DNA of 64,000 nucleotides from Pseudomonadota bacterium. Lineage in GTDB: Bacteria > Pseudomonadota > Alphaproteobacteria > Rhodobacterales > Rhodobacteraceae. The position numbers and the translations under genes are program-made. Of the stretch, positions 51,502 to 61,021 are shown piece after piece. Every line of letters starts with the position of its first letter. The first letter of the stretch is position 1. The stretch spans positions 1 to 64,000 of the forward strand of contig JAFEFU010000037.1 of assembly GCA_018240425.1 (NCBI GenBank), read 5' to 3'. Under the pieces are notes generated by a model. The model was given only the letters and a program-made list of their open reading frames with translations, was not told where the DNA came from and did no database searches.

Positions 51502-52389
51502 ATGAATCAGGTCGTGGAGACCAGGCCAGAAGACTCTAGCGTCGGCTTCTACATGGATTTCTTCGGGTTCCGCGAGCGGCCGTTCACGCTTGTCCCGGAC
51601 CCGGACTTCCTGTTCTGGTCGGCCCAGCACCGGCGCGCCTATTCGGTGCTCGAGTTCGGCATCCTGTCGCGGGCGCCGATCACGCTGGTCACCGGCGGCG
51701 TCGGCTGCGGCAAGACCACCCTTCTGCGCGAGCTCCTGCGCCAGTTCGGCGCGCGGGTGACGGTGGGCCTGATCTCGAACGCGCAGGGCGGACGGGGCGA
51801 GCTGATCCAGTGGGTGCTGAACTCGCTGGGCGTGACCTTCAACCCGGCGATCGGCTATGTACAACTGTTCCAGCAGTTGCAGGATTTCCTGATCGACGAG
51901 TATGCCGCCGGACGGCGGGTGGTGCTGATCTTCGACGAGGCGCAGAACCTGTCGCCCGAAAGCCTCGAAGAGCTGCGGATGCTGACCAACATCAACTCGG
52001 GCAAGGACGAGGTGATCCAGCTGGTCCTGGTCGGCCAGCCGGAGTTGCGCGACATGGTGCTGGACCCGTCGCTGCGCCAGCTGGCCCAGCGGATCGCGGC
52101 AAGCTTCCACCTGTCGCCCCTGGACGAAAAGGCGGTGGGCGACCTGATCGCGCACCGGCTGCGGGCGGCAGGCGGGAACGGGGCCGAGATCACCCCGGCG
52201 GCGGCCAAGGTCGTCCACAAGGCCACCCACGGCGTGCCGCGCCTGGTCAACCAGCTGTGCGACATGGCGCTGCTTTACGCCTGGAGCACCGACCACCATC
52301 AGGTTGACGAGCATGTCGTGCAGTCGGTCCTGGACGACGGCGTGTTTTTTGCCGCACAGATCGCGGCGGAAGAAGAGAAGCGGAAATGA
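51502..52389 (+). CDS. ExeA-like AAA ATPase of the exosortase/exopolysaccharide system
   Basis: A 295-residue cytoplasmic AAA protein of the GspA/ExeA type, a regular member of PEP-CTERM gene clusters. Seen: MDFFGFRERPFTLVPDPDFLF near residue 18 (in parts: FFGFRERPFTLVPD), Walker A TGGVGCGKTTLLREL near 64, Walker B VVLIFDEAQNLS near 137 and GVPRLVNQLCDMALLYA near 250. The start ATG 51502 (MNQVVETR) fits; the long frame upstream is promoter sequence. It overlaps the Wzz-like gene by four bases. A regulatory or energy role in polymer export is inferred. Confidence 0.87.
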   Translation: MNQVVETRPEDSSVGFYMDFFGFRERPFTLVPDPDFLFWSAQHRRAYSVLEFGILSRAPITLVTGGVGCGKTTLLRELLRQFGARVTVGLISNAQGGRGELIQWVLNSLGVTFNPAIGYVQLFQQLQDFLIDEYAAGRRVVLIFDEAQNLSPESLEELRMLTNINSGKDEVIQLVLVGQPELRDMVLDPSLRQLAQRIAASFHLSPLDEKAVGDLIAHRLRAAGGNGAEITPAAAKVVHKATHGVPRLVNQLCDMALLYAWSTDHHQVDEHVVQSVLDDGVFFAAQIAAEEEKRK

Positions 52390-53921
52390 ATCTCGACCTG
52401 AAGTTCTACATGGCGATCTTCCTGCGCCGGATCCACTATTTCATCATCGTGACGACGCTGGTCTCGGCGGCCTCGATCGCGGCGGCGCTGTTGCTGCCTT
52501 CGGTCTATGAGGCCAGTTCGATGCTTCTCGTCGAGAACTCGCAGATCCCCGGTGCGCTGGCGGCGCCGACGGTGCAGGCGGCGGCGATGGAAAAGCTGCA
52601 AACCATGCAGAACAAGCTGATGACCCGCGCCAACCTTCTGGACATCGCCAACCGGCTGAAGGTGTTCAGGAACATGCAGGACATGACGCCGGACGACATC
52701 GTGCAGGGGATGCAAAACGCCACCAGCATCCAGAACAACGCCGCCAAGGGTCAGGCGACCTTCATGAACATCACGTTCGACGGCATGACCGGCAAGATCG
52801 CCGCGGGGGTGGTCAACGAATATGTGACGCTGATCCTGAAGGCCGACGTGGACAGCCGCACCAAGAACGCCGAGGACACTGTCAACTTCTTCGACCAGGA
52901 AGTGACGGCGCTGAGTGCGCAGATGGACCAGCTGAGCGCCAAGATGCTGGACTTCCAGAACAAGAACTCGAACGCGCTGCCCTCGAACCTGGCGTTCCGG
53001 CAGGCGCAGATGTCATCCCTGCAGGGCAAGCTTGACGCGACCGACCAGTCGATCAAGGCGCTGCAGGACCAGAAGGCGCAGGTGATCGCGACCTACAACT
53101 CGACCGGGCAGGTGGCCAACAACAACGCCAACCAGACACCCGAGGCCAAGCAGCTCGCTGTGCTGAACGACCAGCTGAACCAGGCGCTCGCGGTCATGTC
53201 GCCCAACCATCCCAAGGTGAAGATGCTTCAGGCGCAGATCAGCCAGCTTGAGGACATCGTCAAGACCCAGGCCGCCACCGCCTCGGGGTCGGCCAATCCC
53301 GCCGCATCGATGTTCGAGGTCCAGATCGCCGACTTCGACGCGCGGATCAAGGCCGCGACCGAAACCCGCGACCAGGTGCAGAAGCAGATCGACGACCTGC
53401 AGGCCACCATCGACAAGACACCCACCAACCAGGTCGCGCTGGATGCGCTGACCCGCGACTACCAGAACGTCCAGAGCCAGTACAACGCCGCGATCCAGCG
53501 CCAGTCGCAGGCCGCGGCAGGCGAGCGGATCGAGCTTCTGTCGAAGGGAGAAAGGGTCACGGTGGTCGATTCCGCAACCATTCCCGATTCGCCGATCAAG
53601 CCGAAACGGGCGAAGATCGCACTCCTGGGCATGGCGGCCGGAATGTTCATGGGCTTTGCACTCGTCGTCCTGATGGAGCTTCTGAACCGTTCGGTCCGCC
53701 GGCCGCGCGACATCGTCAAGGCCTTTGGCATCACGCCGATCGTCACCATTCCCTATGTCCGCACCCCCAGCGAGACGATGAAGCGCCGGTCGGCATTTAT
53801 CGCGATGCTGCTGGTCGCGGTGATCGGGATCCCGGCGATCATTTACGCCATCCATGTATTCTATCAGCCGCTTGACGTGCTTCTGAACCGGGTCACGTCC
53901 AAGTTCGGCTTCACCGTCTGA
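52386..53921 (+). CDS. Chain-length determinant protein (Wzz/GumC-like)
   Basis: A 511-residue polysaccharide co-polymerase. Two membrane segments (about residues 17-37 and 410-432) bracket a long periplasmic part with coiled coils (about 130-190 and 300-360), as in Wzz/GumC proteins. The region before the second span has the conserved Pro-rich TIPDSPIKPKRAK motif near 398. A third hydrophobic segment appears near 468-488. It is followed 28 bases later by a CpsD-like kinase, which would interact with its C-terminal cytoplasmic end. Together they set polymer length. Confidence 0.9.
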   Translation: MNLDLKFYMAIFLRRIHYFIIVTTLVSAASIAAALLLPSVYEASSMLLVENSQIPGALAAPTVQAAAMEKLQTMQNKLMTRANLLDIANRLKVFRNMQDMTPDDIVQGMQNATSIQNNAAKGQATFMNITFDGMTGKIAAGVVNEYVTLILKADVDSRTKNAEDTVNFFDQEVTALSAQMDQLSAKMLDFQNKNSNALPSNLAFRQAQMSSLQGKLDATDQSIKALQDQKAQVIATYNSTGQVANNNANQTPEAKQLAVLNDQLNQALAVMSPNHPKVKMLQAQISQLEDIVKTQAATASGSANPAASMFEVQIADFDARIKAATETRDQVQKQIDDLQATIDKTPTNQVALDALTRDYQNVQSQYNAAIQRQSQAAAGERIELLSKGERVTVVDSATIPDSPIKPKRAKIALLGMAAGMFMGFALVVLMELLNRSVRRPRDIVKAFGITPIVTIPYVRTPSETMKRRSAFIAMLLVAVIGIPAIIYAIHVFYQPLDVLLNRVTSKFGFTV

Positions 53922-53949
53922 CGCGCCATCCGAGGCACAGGGAACTGTC

Positions 53950-54774
53950 ATGGAAAAACTGGAAGCCGCACTGGCGAAGGCACGCGAGGCGCGCAGGTCG
54001 GCCCGCGGGGCACTGATCGATTCGGCGGTGGCCGCCAATCCCGGCCGGCCGATGCCCGCGGCGGCCTGGAACCAGCTGCATGAAATCGCGATCAGCGCCG
54101 AGCAGGCGCGCCAGCACCGCCTTGTGGCGCTGGCGGGCGGCAAGGTGGCGACGCCCTACGACATGCTGCGCTCGCGCGCGATCCGGCTGATGAAGGATTC
54201 GGGCTGGAAGCGGCTGGCGGTGACCTCGCCCAACGCATCCTGCGGCAAGACCACGCTGGCTTTGAACCTGGCGCTGAGCCTCGCGCGGCAGAAGGATCTG
54301 CGGGTGCTGCTGATCGACCTCGACCTGCGGCGGCCGGCGATGAACCGGCTGATCGGCCATACCCAGAGCGGCTCGATCCACGAGGTGCTGACTCGCCAGA
54401 TCCCGCTGGCGCAGGCCGCGGTGCGCTTCGGCGACAACCTGGCGATCGGCACCAACGCGGTGCCGGCCCGCCATCCCGCCGAACTTCTGCACAGCCAGAC
54501 CGCGCGTGAGGTCCTGGCCGAGATCGAGGGCCAGCTTCGGCCCGACTATGTGATCTTTGACATGTCGCCGATGCTGGCCAGCGACGACAACGTGGGCTTT
54601 CTCGACCATGTGGACTGCGCGCTCCTGGTCGCGGCGGCGGAAAGCACCACCCTGCAAAGCATCGACACCTGCGAGAAGGAACTGGCGCAGCTGACCAATG
54701 TGCTGGGCGTGGTGTTGAACAAGTGCCGCTATTCCGACAATGCCTCCGGCTATGGCTATGAGGAATACGAATAG
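53950..54774 (+). CDS. Bacterial tyrosine autokinase (CpsD/BY-kinase)
   Basis: A 274-residue P-loop autokinase that controls polymerisation through the Wzz-like protein. Motifs: Walker A SPNASCGKTTLALNLALS near residue 95, Walker A' VLLIDLDLRRPAMNRL near 118, and Walker B DYVIFDMSP near 198. The Tyr-rich C-terminus (NASGYGYEEYE) is the expected autophosphorylation cluster. It is a separate gene here, as in Gram-positives and some proteobacteria, whereas many proteobacteria fuse it to Wzz. A strong hairpin with T-rich flank follows 28 bases after its stop. Confidence 0.9.
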   Translation: MEKLEAALAKAREARRSARGALIDSAVAANPGRPMPAAAWNQLHEIAISAEQARQHRLVALAGGKVATPYDMLRSRAIRLMKDSGWKRLAVTSPNASCGKTTLALNLALSLARQKDLRVLLIDLDLRRPAMNRLIGHTQSGSIHEVLTRQIPLAQAAVRFGDNLAIGTNAVPARHPAELLHSQTAREVLAEIEGQLRPDYVIFDMSPMLASDDNVGFLDHVDCALLVAAAESTTLQSIDTCEKELAQLTNVLGVVLNKCRYSDNASGYGYEEYE

Positions 54775-54802
54775 GCCGAGGACATTCGGCGCGCACAAAG
54801 GA

Positions 54803-54830
54803 AAAGGCCGGGTCCCGGAACCCGGCCTTT
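54803..54830. terminator. Bidirectional intrinsic terminator
   Basis: A perfect 11-bp stem (AAAGGCCGGGT with ACCCGGCCTTT) and 6-base loop lie between the convergent kinase and VPLPA-CTERM genes. T runs follow on the plus strand (TTTCATTTTC), and the minus strand reads TTTTCC after the stem, so it can stop transcription from both sides. Confidence 0.85.
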
Positions 54831-54849
54831 CATTTTCGTTCCCGCTGCC

Positions 54850-55512
54850 TCAGGCCTTGCGGCGGCGGCGCAGCGCGGCCAGACCGCCCAGACCGGCAAG
54901 CAACATCCCGCCCGCGGCCGGAACCGGAACCGGCGCAAGGCCCACGCCTGCCAGCGCGCCGTCGGCAAAGCCGACCAGGTCGTTGGTGTCGAGGGCGGTG
55001 AAGCGGATCATCGTCGTCCAGATCGGCTTGAACGTCGCCGCGGCAAAGCCGGGCGCGCCCTTGCCGAACACGTCGGTGGCAATGATGTTCACCGACTGGC
55101 CGCCGCTGAACGAGGCATTGCCCATTTCCTCCTGCGCGCCATTCTTGGCGACAAACAGGTCGAGGTAATAGATCGCATTGACCAGAACCGGCTTGCTGAA
55201 GCTCACCTCGATATATTCTTGCTTCCTGGCGTTGGTGGTGATCTCGTCGTCGTTCTTGCCGACGCCGTAGCCGTCGGTCTGGAACGACAGGCCGGTCGAG
55301 GCCGCCGCAGGCGAGACGTACGAGCCGTCATACTTCTGCGAATTGTTCAGATAGCCGTTGGCCGACATCGTCCAGGTCACGGCGCCGCCGTAGACAGTTC
55401 CGGAATGACCGGTCGAGGCCGAGGTGAAGTCGATGACCGCCGCGTTCCCGCTGGCTCCGACCGCCATCGCCGCTGCAAACGCCGCGCCGGCAAATGAAAA
55501 TTTCCCAACCAT
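54850..55512 (-). CDS. VPLPA-CTERM sorting-domain protein (exosortase substrate)
   Basis: A 220-residue secreted protein. A signal peptide (about residues 1-26: AGAAFAAAMAVGASGNAA) precedes a soluble domain and then a C-terminal sorting tail: PVPVPAAGGMLLAGLGGLAAL followed by RRRRKA, i.e. a VPLPA-like tetrapeptide motif, a hydrophobic stretch and an Arg-rich end. This is the tail cleaved by XrtD-type exosortases, one of which is at 43783. ATG 55512 is chosen over 55533. No catalytic motif is visible in the body of the protein; it may be a surface or matrix component. It converges with the kinase gene across a strong terminator. Confidence 0.87.
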   Translation of the reverse strand: MVGKFSFAGAAFAAAMAVGASGNAAVIDFTSASTGHSGTVYGGAVTWTMSANGYLNNSQKYDGSYVSPAAASTGLSFQTDGYGVGKNDDEITTNARKQEYIEVSFSKPVLVNAIYYLDLFVAKNGAQEEMGNASFSGGQSVNIIATDVFGKGAPGFAAATFKPIWTTMIRFTALDTNDLVGFADGALAGVGLAPVPVPAAGGMLLAGLGGLAALRRRRKA

Positions 55513-56046
55513 CACTATTCCCCAATCACCCATTGAACTCGATCACCATACTTTTACCACAATTCCTCGGGATTGGAACGAGTCTTTGCCTCAATTCGGC
55601 CCCATTGCAGCCCCAAGTGTTACCCTCCGACGGCGAGGGGCATCTGTTTCGGGATTTGCGACATTGATGCAGACGAAACGGCATTGTCCGTCAGCTCCGC
55701 CAGAGGCCACCAGAGACCCCGCCCCTGCGGTGAAATCGTCCGCAGCAGAACAGCCGCTCCCGGCGGCGCGAGTTCCGCGACCGGCGGTTGCGGGACAGAT
55801 TCGCCAGAAAGGGAGGGCGTCAGAGGTGCCTTGTACCGCCCCACCCCGCGAATCGGTCGAAGACATGGGCGAAAAAGCCCGAAAAGCGCCCTCGCCAGTT
55901 GTTTCCGGCACCAACCCGCCAAGCCATCTGCACCATCGGCAAAACCCCGCCGGTAGCCCATCGGGCAAACCGGTCGGCGCTTCTATGTGTCGACATTTTG
56001 CCACATTAACCCCGAATTCAGCGCGGCCGGGCCAAGAAAGACCGCG
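55513..56046. other. Intergenic region before the type I secretion operon
   Basis: About 530 bases between the VPLPA-CTERM gene and the secretion ATPase. Open frames here are short and lack signals I recognise, and no terminator, IS end or RNA gene was found. It must carry the divergent promoters of the sorting-tail protein and the secretion operon. Confidence 0.4.
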
Positions 56047-58023
56047 ATGGGACAGAGAACGGCGGTTAGGATGGCGGAAAACATCGCGCGGTTGCCGCGC
56101 GGCAGAATTACCCTGTGTGAGGCAGGCCCCAAGGTGACGGAAACCGTTTCAGCCGGCGGCACGGCCGCCACGGATGGCTACGCGACGGCGCGCCGGGCAA
56201 TCCGGCCGGCGCTGACCCTCGCGGCCAGTTTCTCGGCCCTCGTCAACATCCTGATGCTGACCGGATCGGTCTACATGCTGCAAGTCTACGACCGGGTGCT
56301 GGCCAGCGGCTCGCTGCCCACGCTGGTCGGCCTGTTCCTGGTGGTGACGCTCCTTTACATCTTCCTGGCCTATTACGATTTCCTGCGCAGCCGCATCCTG
56401 TCGCGCAGCGCCGCGCGGCTGGACCAGATGGTGGGCGAGACCGCATTTCGCGCCTGGCTGCGCGAGGGGCTGGACCCGGCGCGCGCTGAAAGCCAGCCGC
56501 TGCGCGAACTGGAAATGGTGCGCGGCTTCCTGGCCAGCCCGGCCATGCACGGGATCTTCGACCTGCCGTGGATTCCCTTCTATCTGCTGGTGCTTTACCT
56601 CGTGCATCCCTGGCTGTGCTGGCTGACGATCGGCGGCGCGCTGGTGGTGATGGCACTGGCGGCGATCAACCGGGCGCTGTCGAAGCCGGCCTTCGCCCAC
56701 GCCGCGGTGCTTGACGGGAACGAACGGCGGTTCACCGACCGCAGCCAGAGCCTGGCGGCGGCGCTTCTGCCGATGGGGATGGAGCGCGCGCTGACCGAGC
56801 GCTGGCGCAGCCTGCACCTGGCCACGCTGGCCGGATCGCAGAAAGGCTCGGGTGCGTCCGAGGGACTGGCCGCGACCTCGCGCGCCTTCCGCATGTTCCT
56901 GCAATCGGCCACGCTGACCGTCGGCGCCGTCCTGGTGCTGCGGGGCGAGATGTCCGGCGGCATGATCGTCGCGGCGACCATCATCTCGGGCCGGGCGCTG
57001 GCGCCGCTTGACTCGGTGATCGGCCACTGGCGCACCATCGGTCGCGCCATCGAGGCCGACCGGCGGCTGTCGGCCTTTTTCGCCGGCGAGGCGCGCCGGC
57101 CGGCCACGGTTGCGGTGGACCTGCCGGCCCCTTCGGGCCGGATCGAGGTCACGGACCTGTCGAAGCACGCGCCCCGGCGCCTGTCCGGGACCCAGCAGGG
57201 TCCGGCCGGGAACCCGATCCTGAGCCAGGTCAGTTTCGCGCTCGATCCCGGCGACGGGCTGGGCGTGATCGGCAACAGCGCCTCCGGCAAATCCACGCTG
57301 GCGCGGCTCCTGGTCGGATCCTGGCGGCCGGACTCGGGCGAGATCCGGCTGGACGGCGCGACGCTCGACCAGTGGCACCCCGAACGGTTGGGCAGGTCGA
57401 TCGGCTATCTGCCGCAGAACGTCGATCTGCTTCATGGGACGGTGCGCGAGAACATCGCCCGCTTCGACCCCCAGGCGAAAAGCGACGACATCATCGAGGC
57501 GGCGCGGCAGGCAGGGGTGCATGACATGATCCTGGCCCTGCCCGACGGTTATGCGACCCAGGTCGGGGGCCCGGACACGCCGCTGTCCGGCGGCCAGATC
57601 CAGCGGCTCGGCCTGGCGCGGGCGCTTTACGGCGCGCCGTCGATCGTGGTCCTCGACGAGCCCAACGCCAATCTCGACGCCGAGGGCGACGCGGCGCTGA
57701 CCAACGCGATCGCCGGCCTGCGGGCCTCGGGCGCGACGGTGGTGGTGATGGCGCACCGGCCAAGCGCGCTGGCCGCCGTCAACAAGGTCCTTGTCCTTCA
57801 GGCGGGCGCGCTGGTCGCCTTCGGCCCCAAGGAGGACGTGCTGGGCGTGCAGCCGGGCGAAGCCGCCCGCCTGACCGCCGCCACGGCCGAGGCCGACGCG
57901 GGGATGGCGCCGGAAACCGGCGGGGCGAGCCACAAGACCGATGGCGTGGTGCAACTGGACCGGGCCGCGTCACGCAACCTTCTGCGCAGCCGCCACCCGG
58001 TCTTTTCGCGCTGGAGGGCCTGA
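56047..58023 (+). CDS. Type I secretion ABC permease/ATPase (PrtD-like)
   Basis: A 658-residue inner-membrane ABC exporter. The membrane domain has six spans (from about residue 55 to 300); the ATPase domain contains Walker A GNSASGKSTLARLLVG near 407, signature LSGGQIQRLGLARAL near 515 and Walker B IVVLDEPNANLD near 536. No N-terminal peptidase domain is present, matching PrtD/RTX-type rather than bacteriocin transporters. The start is uncertain: ATG 56047 is used; 55987 or 56071 are possible. The following adaptor gene starts one base after its stop. The secreted substrate is not encoded nearby. Confidence 0.88.
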   Translation: MGQRTAVRMAENIARLPRGRITLCEAGPKVTETVSAGGTAATDGYATARRAIRPALTLAASFSALVNILMLTGSVYMLQVYDRVLASGSLPTLVGLFLVVTLLYIFLAYYDFLRSRILSRSAARLDQMVGETAFRAWLREGLDPARAESQPLRELEMVRGFLASPAMHGIFDLPWIPFYLLVLYLVHPWLCWLTIGGALVVMALAAINRALSKPAFAHAAVLDGNERRFTDRSQSLAAALLPMGMERALTERWRSLHLATLAGSQKGSGASEGLAATSRAFRMFLQSATLTVGAVLVLRGEMSGGMIVAATIISGRALAPLDSVIGHWRTIGRAIEADRRLSAFFAGEARRPATVAVDLPAPSGRIEVTDLSKHAPRRLSGTQQGPAGNPILSQVSFALDPGDGLGVIGNSASGKSTLARLLVGSWRPDSGEIRLDGATLDQWHPERLGRSIGYLPQNVDLLHGTVRENIARFDPQAKSDDIIEAARQAGVHDMILALPDGYATQVGGPDTPLSGGQIQRLGLARALYGAPSIVVLDEPNANLDAEGDAALTNAIAGLRASGATVVVMAHRPSALAAVNKVLVLQAGALVAFGPKEDVLGVQPGEAARLTAATAEADAGMAPETGGASHKTDGVVQLDRAASRNLLRSRHPVFSRWRA

Positions 58024-58024
58024 A

Positions 58025-59359
58025 ATGGGCGCATCCGCACGCGAGTTCCCGCAGGCCCCTGCCCCCAGGTCCACCCTGCGCGACGATTTCCGCTCGCCCG
58101 CGGTAGCGGGCGGGCTCGGGCTGACCGCGCTTCTGGCGCTGCTGGTCCTGTGGGCGAAGGTCACGATGATCTCGGGCGCGGTGATCGCGCATGGCCAGAT
58201 CGTCGTGCATGGCAAGCCCAAGATCGTCCAGACGCTGGACGGCGGCGAGATCCGCCGTATCGCGGTGACGGACGGCGACCGGGTGAAGGCCGGGCAGGTT
58301 CTGATCGAGCTGGACCCGACGCCGGCGCAGGTCACACTCGGGGTGGCGCGGGCGCGTCTGGCGGTCGCGCTGGCGCGCGAGGCGCGACTGAGGGCCGAAC
58401 AGCTGGACCTGCCGGCGCCCGTCTTCGACTACCGCGGCCTGCCCTTCGCCGCGCCCGACACCGCCGCCGAGGAAGAGGGCCAGCGCCAGATCTTCGCGGC
58501 CCGGGCCGAGGTCAACCGCGGCCGGCGCGAGAAGCTGGGTGAAACCAAGGCCGCATTCGAGCAGCAGATCGCCGGCACCCAGGGCCAGATCGACGCGGTG
58601 CGCGCCCAGATCGCCCTGACCGAGAAGGATCTGGCCGACATCACGGTGCTGGTCGGCAAAGGCCTGGCCCGCCAGAGCCAGCAAAGCGACCTCGAGCGCG
58701 CCAAGGCCGAGCTTTACGGCCGCCTGTCGGCCCTGCAGGCCGAACAGGCCAGCGCCCGGACCGCGATCCGCGACGCCGAGATCGAGGTCCTGCAGGCCGA
58801 GCGCGCCTTCAAGGAAGCGGTGGTGACCGAGATGCGCGACGCGACGACCGCGATCCAGGAACAGACGCTCGAAGTCGTCAACCGGCTGGCGCAACTGAAG
58901 CGCATGGACATCCGCGCGCCCTCGGACGGGATCGTCAACCAGTTGCAGGCGACGACGGTGGGCGGCGTGTTCCCGCCGGGGGCAACCGCCCTCGAGATCG
59001 TGCCGACCGACGCCGGTCTGGACTTCGAGGTGAGGGTCGATCCCAAGGCCATCGACCAGGTGCGCCCCGGCCAGAAGGTGCGGCTGGTGCTGTCGGCGCT
59101 GCCGCGCTCGACCACGCCTGACCTGATCGGCGCGGTCACCGGCATTTCCGCCGACGCGATCATCGACCCGGTCACCGGCCAACGCTTCTACAAGGCGGGG
59201 GTGGCGGTTCCAGCCGACGAGATGAAGCGGGTCAGCGACATGGAACTGGTGCCGGGGATGCCGGTTGAGGCCTATCTGCAAACGGGCGACCGGTCGGTGC
59301 TTGCCTATCTGCTGAAGCCGCTGACCGACCATCTGAACAACGCCTTCCGCGAGGAATAG
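58025..59359 (+). CDS. Type I secretion membrane fusion protein (HlyD/PrtE-like)
   Basis: A 444-residue adaptor linking the ABC pump to the outer-membrane channel. One N-terminal membrane span (about residues 28-48) is followed by a lipoyl-like domain (KPKIVQTLDGGEIRRIAV near 64), a long coiled-coil hairpin (about 130-290) and a beta-barrel C-terminal domain with KAIDQVRPGQKVRLVLSALP near 340. Its ATG lies one base after the ATPase stop, so both are translated together. A GC-rich 261-base gap then separates it from the NodT-like gene; I see only a GGAG ribosome-binding site near its end. Confidence 0.88.
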   Translation: MGASAREFPQAPAPRSTLRDDFRSPAVAGGLGLTALLALLVLWAKVTMISGAVIAHGQIVVHGKPKIVQTLDGGEIRRIAVTDGDRVKAGQVLIELDPTPAQVTLGVARARLAVALAREARLRAEQLDLPAPVFDYRGLPFAAPDTAAEEEGQRQIFAARAEVNRGRREKLGETKAAFEQQIAGTQGQIDAVRAQIALTEKDLADITVLVGKGLARQSQQSDLERAKAELYGRLSALQAEQASARTAIRDAEIEVLQAERAFKEAVVTEMRDATTAIQEQTLEVVNRLAQLKRMDIRAPSDGIVNQLQATTVGGVFPPGATALEIVPTDAGLDFEVRVDPKAIDQVRPGQKVRLVLSALPRSTTPDLIGAVTGISADAIIDPVTGQRFYKAGVAVPADEMKRVSDMELVPGMPVEAYLQTGDRSVLAYLLKPLTDHLNNAFREE

Positions 59360-59620
59360 GCCGCGGCCGCAGCGCCCCTGCCTTGCCGGCGCCCAAAAGG
59401 GCCGGGTCGGCCGAAACCGCCCGACAGCCCCACGGACACCCCGGCCGACCGGGCGCCGCCCGCGCCCGGTGCGGCAGCCAGGGCACAAGCGCGGCGGTTT
59501 TCTTGCCCTTCGTGCCAATCTCCTTGCCCGGCCGGACCGGATTGGCCAGACTTCCGGCAAAGCCCCGTCGGGGGCGCGCCACCGTCAGCAAGGCGGGGCG
59601 CTTGAGGCACGGAGAACGTC

Positions 59621-61021
59621 ATGGGTCGAGAAGCCGGGGCCGCCAGCCGCCGCCTGCGCAGTCTGGCGTGCGCGGGGATGATTTCCGCGACCCTTGCGGC
59701 CTGTTCGGCCGACAGTCCGTTCAAGCCGCCGCATTTCGCCTTCGCCGGCGGCTGGCAGCGCGGCAAGGCCGCGGCGCCGGTCCTTCTGACCAATGACACC
59801 TGGTGGCGGGGGCTGCAGGATCCGGTCCTGGATCAGCTGGTCGCGCGCGCCCTGCGCGACAACCTGACCATCGCGGCGGCCCGCGAAAGGATCACGGGGG
59901 CGCAGGCCGAACTGCGCGCGGTTCCGGGGGCGGTCGACTATTCGGCCTCGGCCTCGGCCACGGTCGAGGATTCGGGCAGCCGCAATTCGCCCAGCCTCAC
60001 CAGCGGATCGGCGGGGCTGAGCTGGCTGCTCGATCCCTGGGGCGGGCGGCGGGCCGAGGCGCGCTCGGCCAGGGCGCGCCTTGCCGCGGCGCGCGCCGAA
60101 CGCGATGCCGCACAGCTTCTGGTCCTGTCGAAGATCGCCGGCGCCTATCTGGATCTGCGGTTGCAGCAAGCGCTGTTGCAGCAGAACCTGAACGAGCTGG
60201 CCAGCCGCAAGCAGCTCCGAGACATCACCCAGACCTTGCAGAACGCCAGCTCGGCGACGCGCGTCGACATCACCCGGTCCGAGGCGCGCGTGGCCGAGAT
60301 CGAGTCGCAGCTTCCCGCCGCACGGGCCCAGATCGAGGCCAAGAAGAACGAGATCGCGGTGCTGGCCGGTTCGGTCCCCGGCCAGCTTGGCATCGGCCTC
60401 GGCCCGGCGGCCCAGCCGAGGCCGCGCCTGTCGCCGGCGATGGGCATTCCCGCCGACCTCTTGCGCAACCGTCCCGACATCGGCGTGGCCGAACAGCGCT
60501 ATTACGAGGCGCTGGCCAATGTCGATGCGGAACGGGCCGCGCAATATCCGTCGCTGTCGCTGACCGGGACCATCAGCCTCAGCCACCTGCACCAGGGCGG
60601 CAGCGCCGCGCGCTATGCCTTCGGGCCCCAACTCACGATCCCGCGCCCGAACGGTGCGGCGGTCGATGCCCGGTCCTCGGCGGCGCGCGCGGCCTACATC
60701 GACTGGACGCAGACGGTGACCGGCGCGATCACCGATGTCGAGAATGCGCTGGTCGACTACCAGTCGGTCAGCGGCTCGCTGGAGGCGGCGGCGCGCGCGG
60801 CCGACCTGTTCCGCACGTCGCGCGACCTGACGCAGGAGGTGTTCAAGGCCGGTGAAGCGACGCTCAGCGACGTGATCGACGCCGACACCGAAGTGCAGCG
60901 CGCCGAACAGGCGCTGGCCGAGGCGCGGTTCCGCCAGGCGCAGAGTTTCGTGACCCTGAACGTGGCACTTGGCGCCGGCAACCGCTTCGGCGCAGCGCCA
61001 GCCCTGGCCGACGCTCAGTAG
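59621..61021 (+). CDS. Outer-membrane efflux/secretion channel (NodT/TolC-like lipoprotein)
   Basis: A 466-residue outer-membrane factor. The signal peptide ends in a lipobox (ATLAACSAD, Cys near 28), so it is lipid-modified like NodT/OprM. Two TolC-like repeats with long helical segments follow (about residues 60-250 and 260-460), with QPRPRLSPAMGIPADLLRNRPDIGVAEQRYYEA near 265 (key part: PADLLRNRPDIGVAEQRY) typical of NodT. It may complete the type I secretion system encoded just upstream. Its stop overlaps the opposite-strand beta-helix gene by seven bases. Confidence 0.88.
   Translation: MGREAGAASRRLRSLACAGMISATLAACSADSPFKPPHFAFAGGWQRGKAAAPVLLTNDTWWRGLQDPVLDQLVARALRDNLTIAAARERITGAQAELRAVPGAVDYSASASATVEDSGSRNSPSLTSGSAGLSWLLDPWGGRRAEARSARARLAAARAERDAAQLLVLSKIAGAYLDLRLQQALLQQNLNELASRKQLRDITQTLQNASSATRVDITRSEARVAEIESQLPAARAQIEAKKNEIAVLAGSVPGQLGIGLGPAAQPRPRLSPAMGIPADLLRNRPDIGVAEQRYYEALANVDAERAAQYPSLSLTGTISLSHLHQGGSAARYAFGPQLTIPRPNGAAVDARSSAARAAYIDWTQTVTGAITDVENALVDYQSVSGSLEAAARAADLFRTSRDLTQEVFKAGEATLSDVIDADTEVQRAEQALAEARFRQAQSFVTLNVALGAGNRFGAAPALADAQ

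Noticed and set aside
55534..56046. Possible small genes in the gap before the type I secretion ATPase
   Set aside because: Short frames on both strands overlap one another, lack ribosome-binding sites and give low-complexity Arg/Pro/Ser products.
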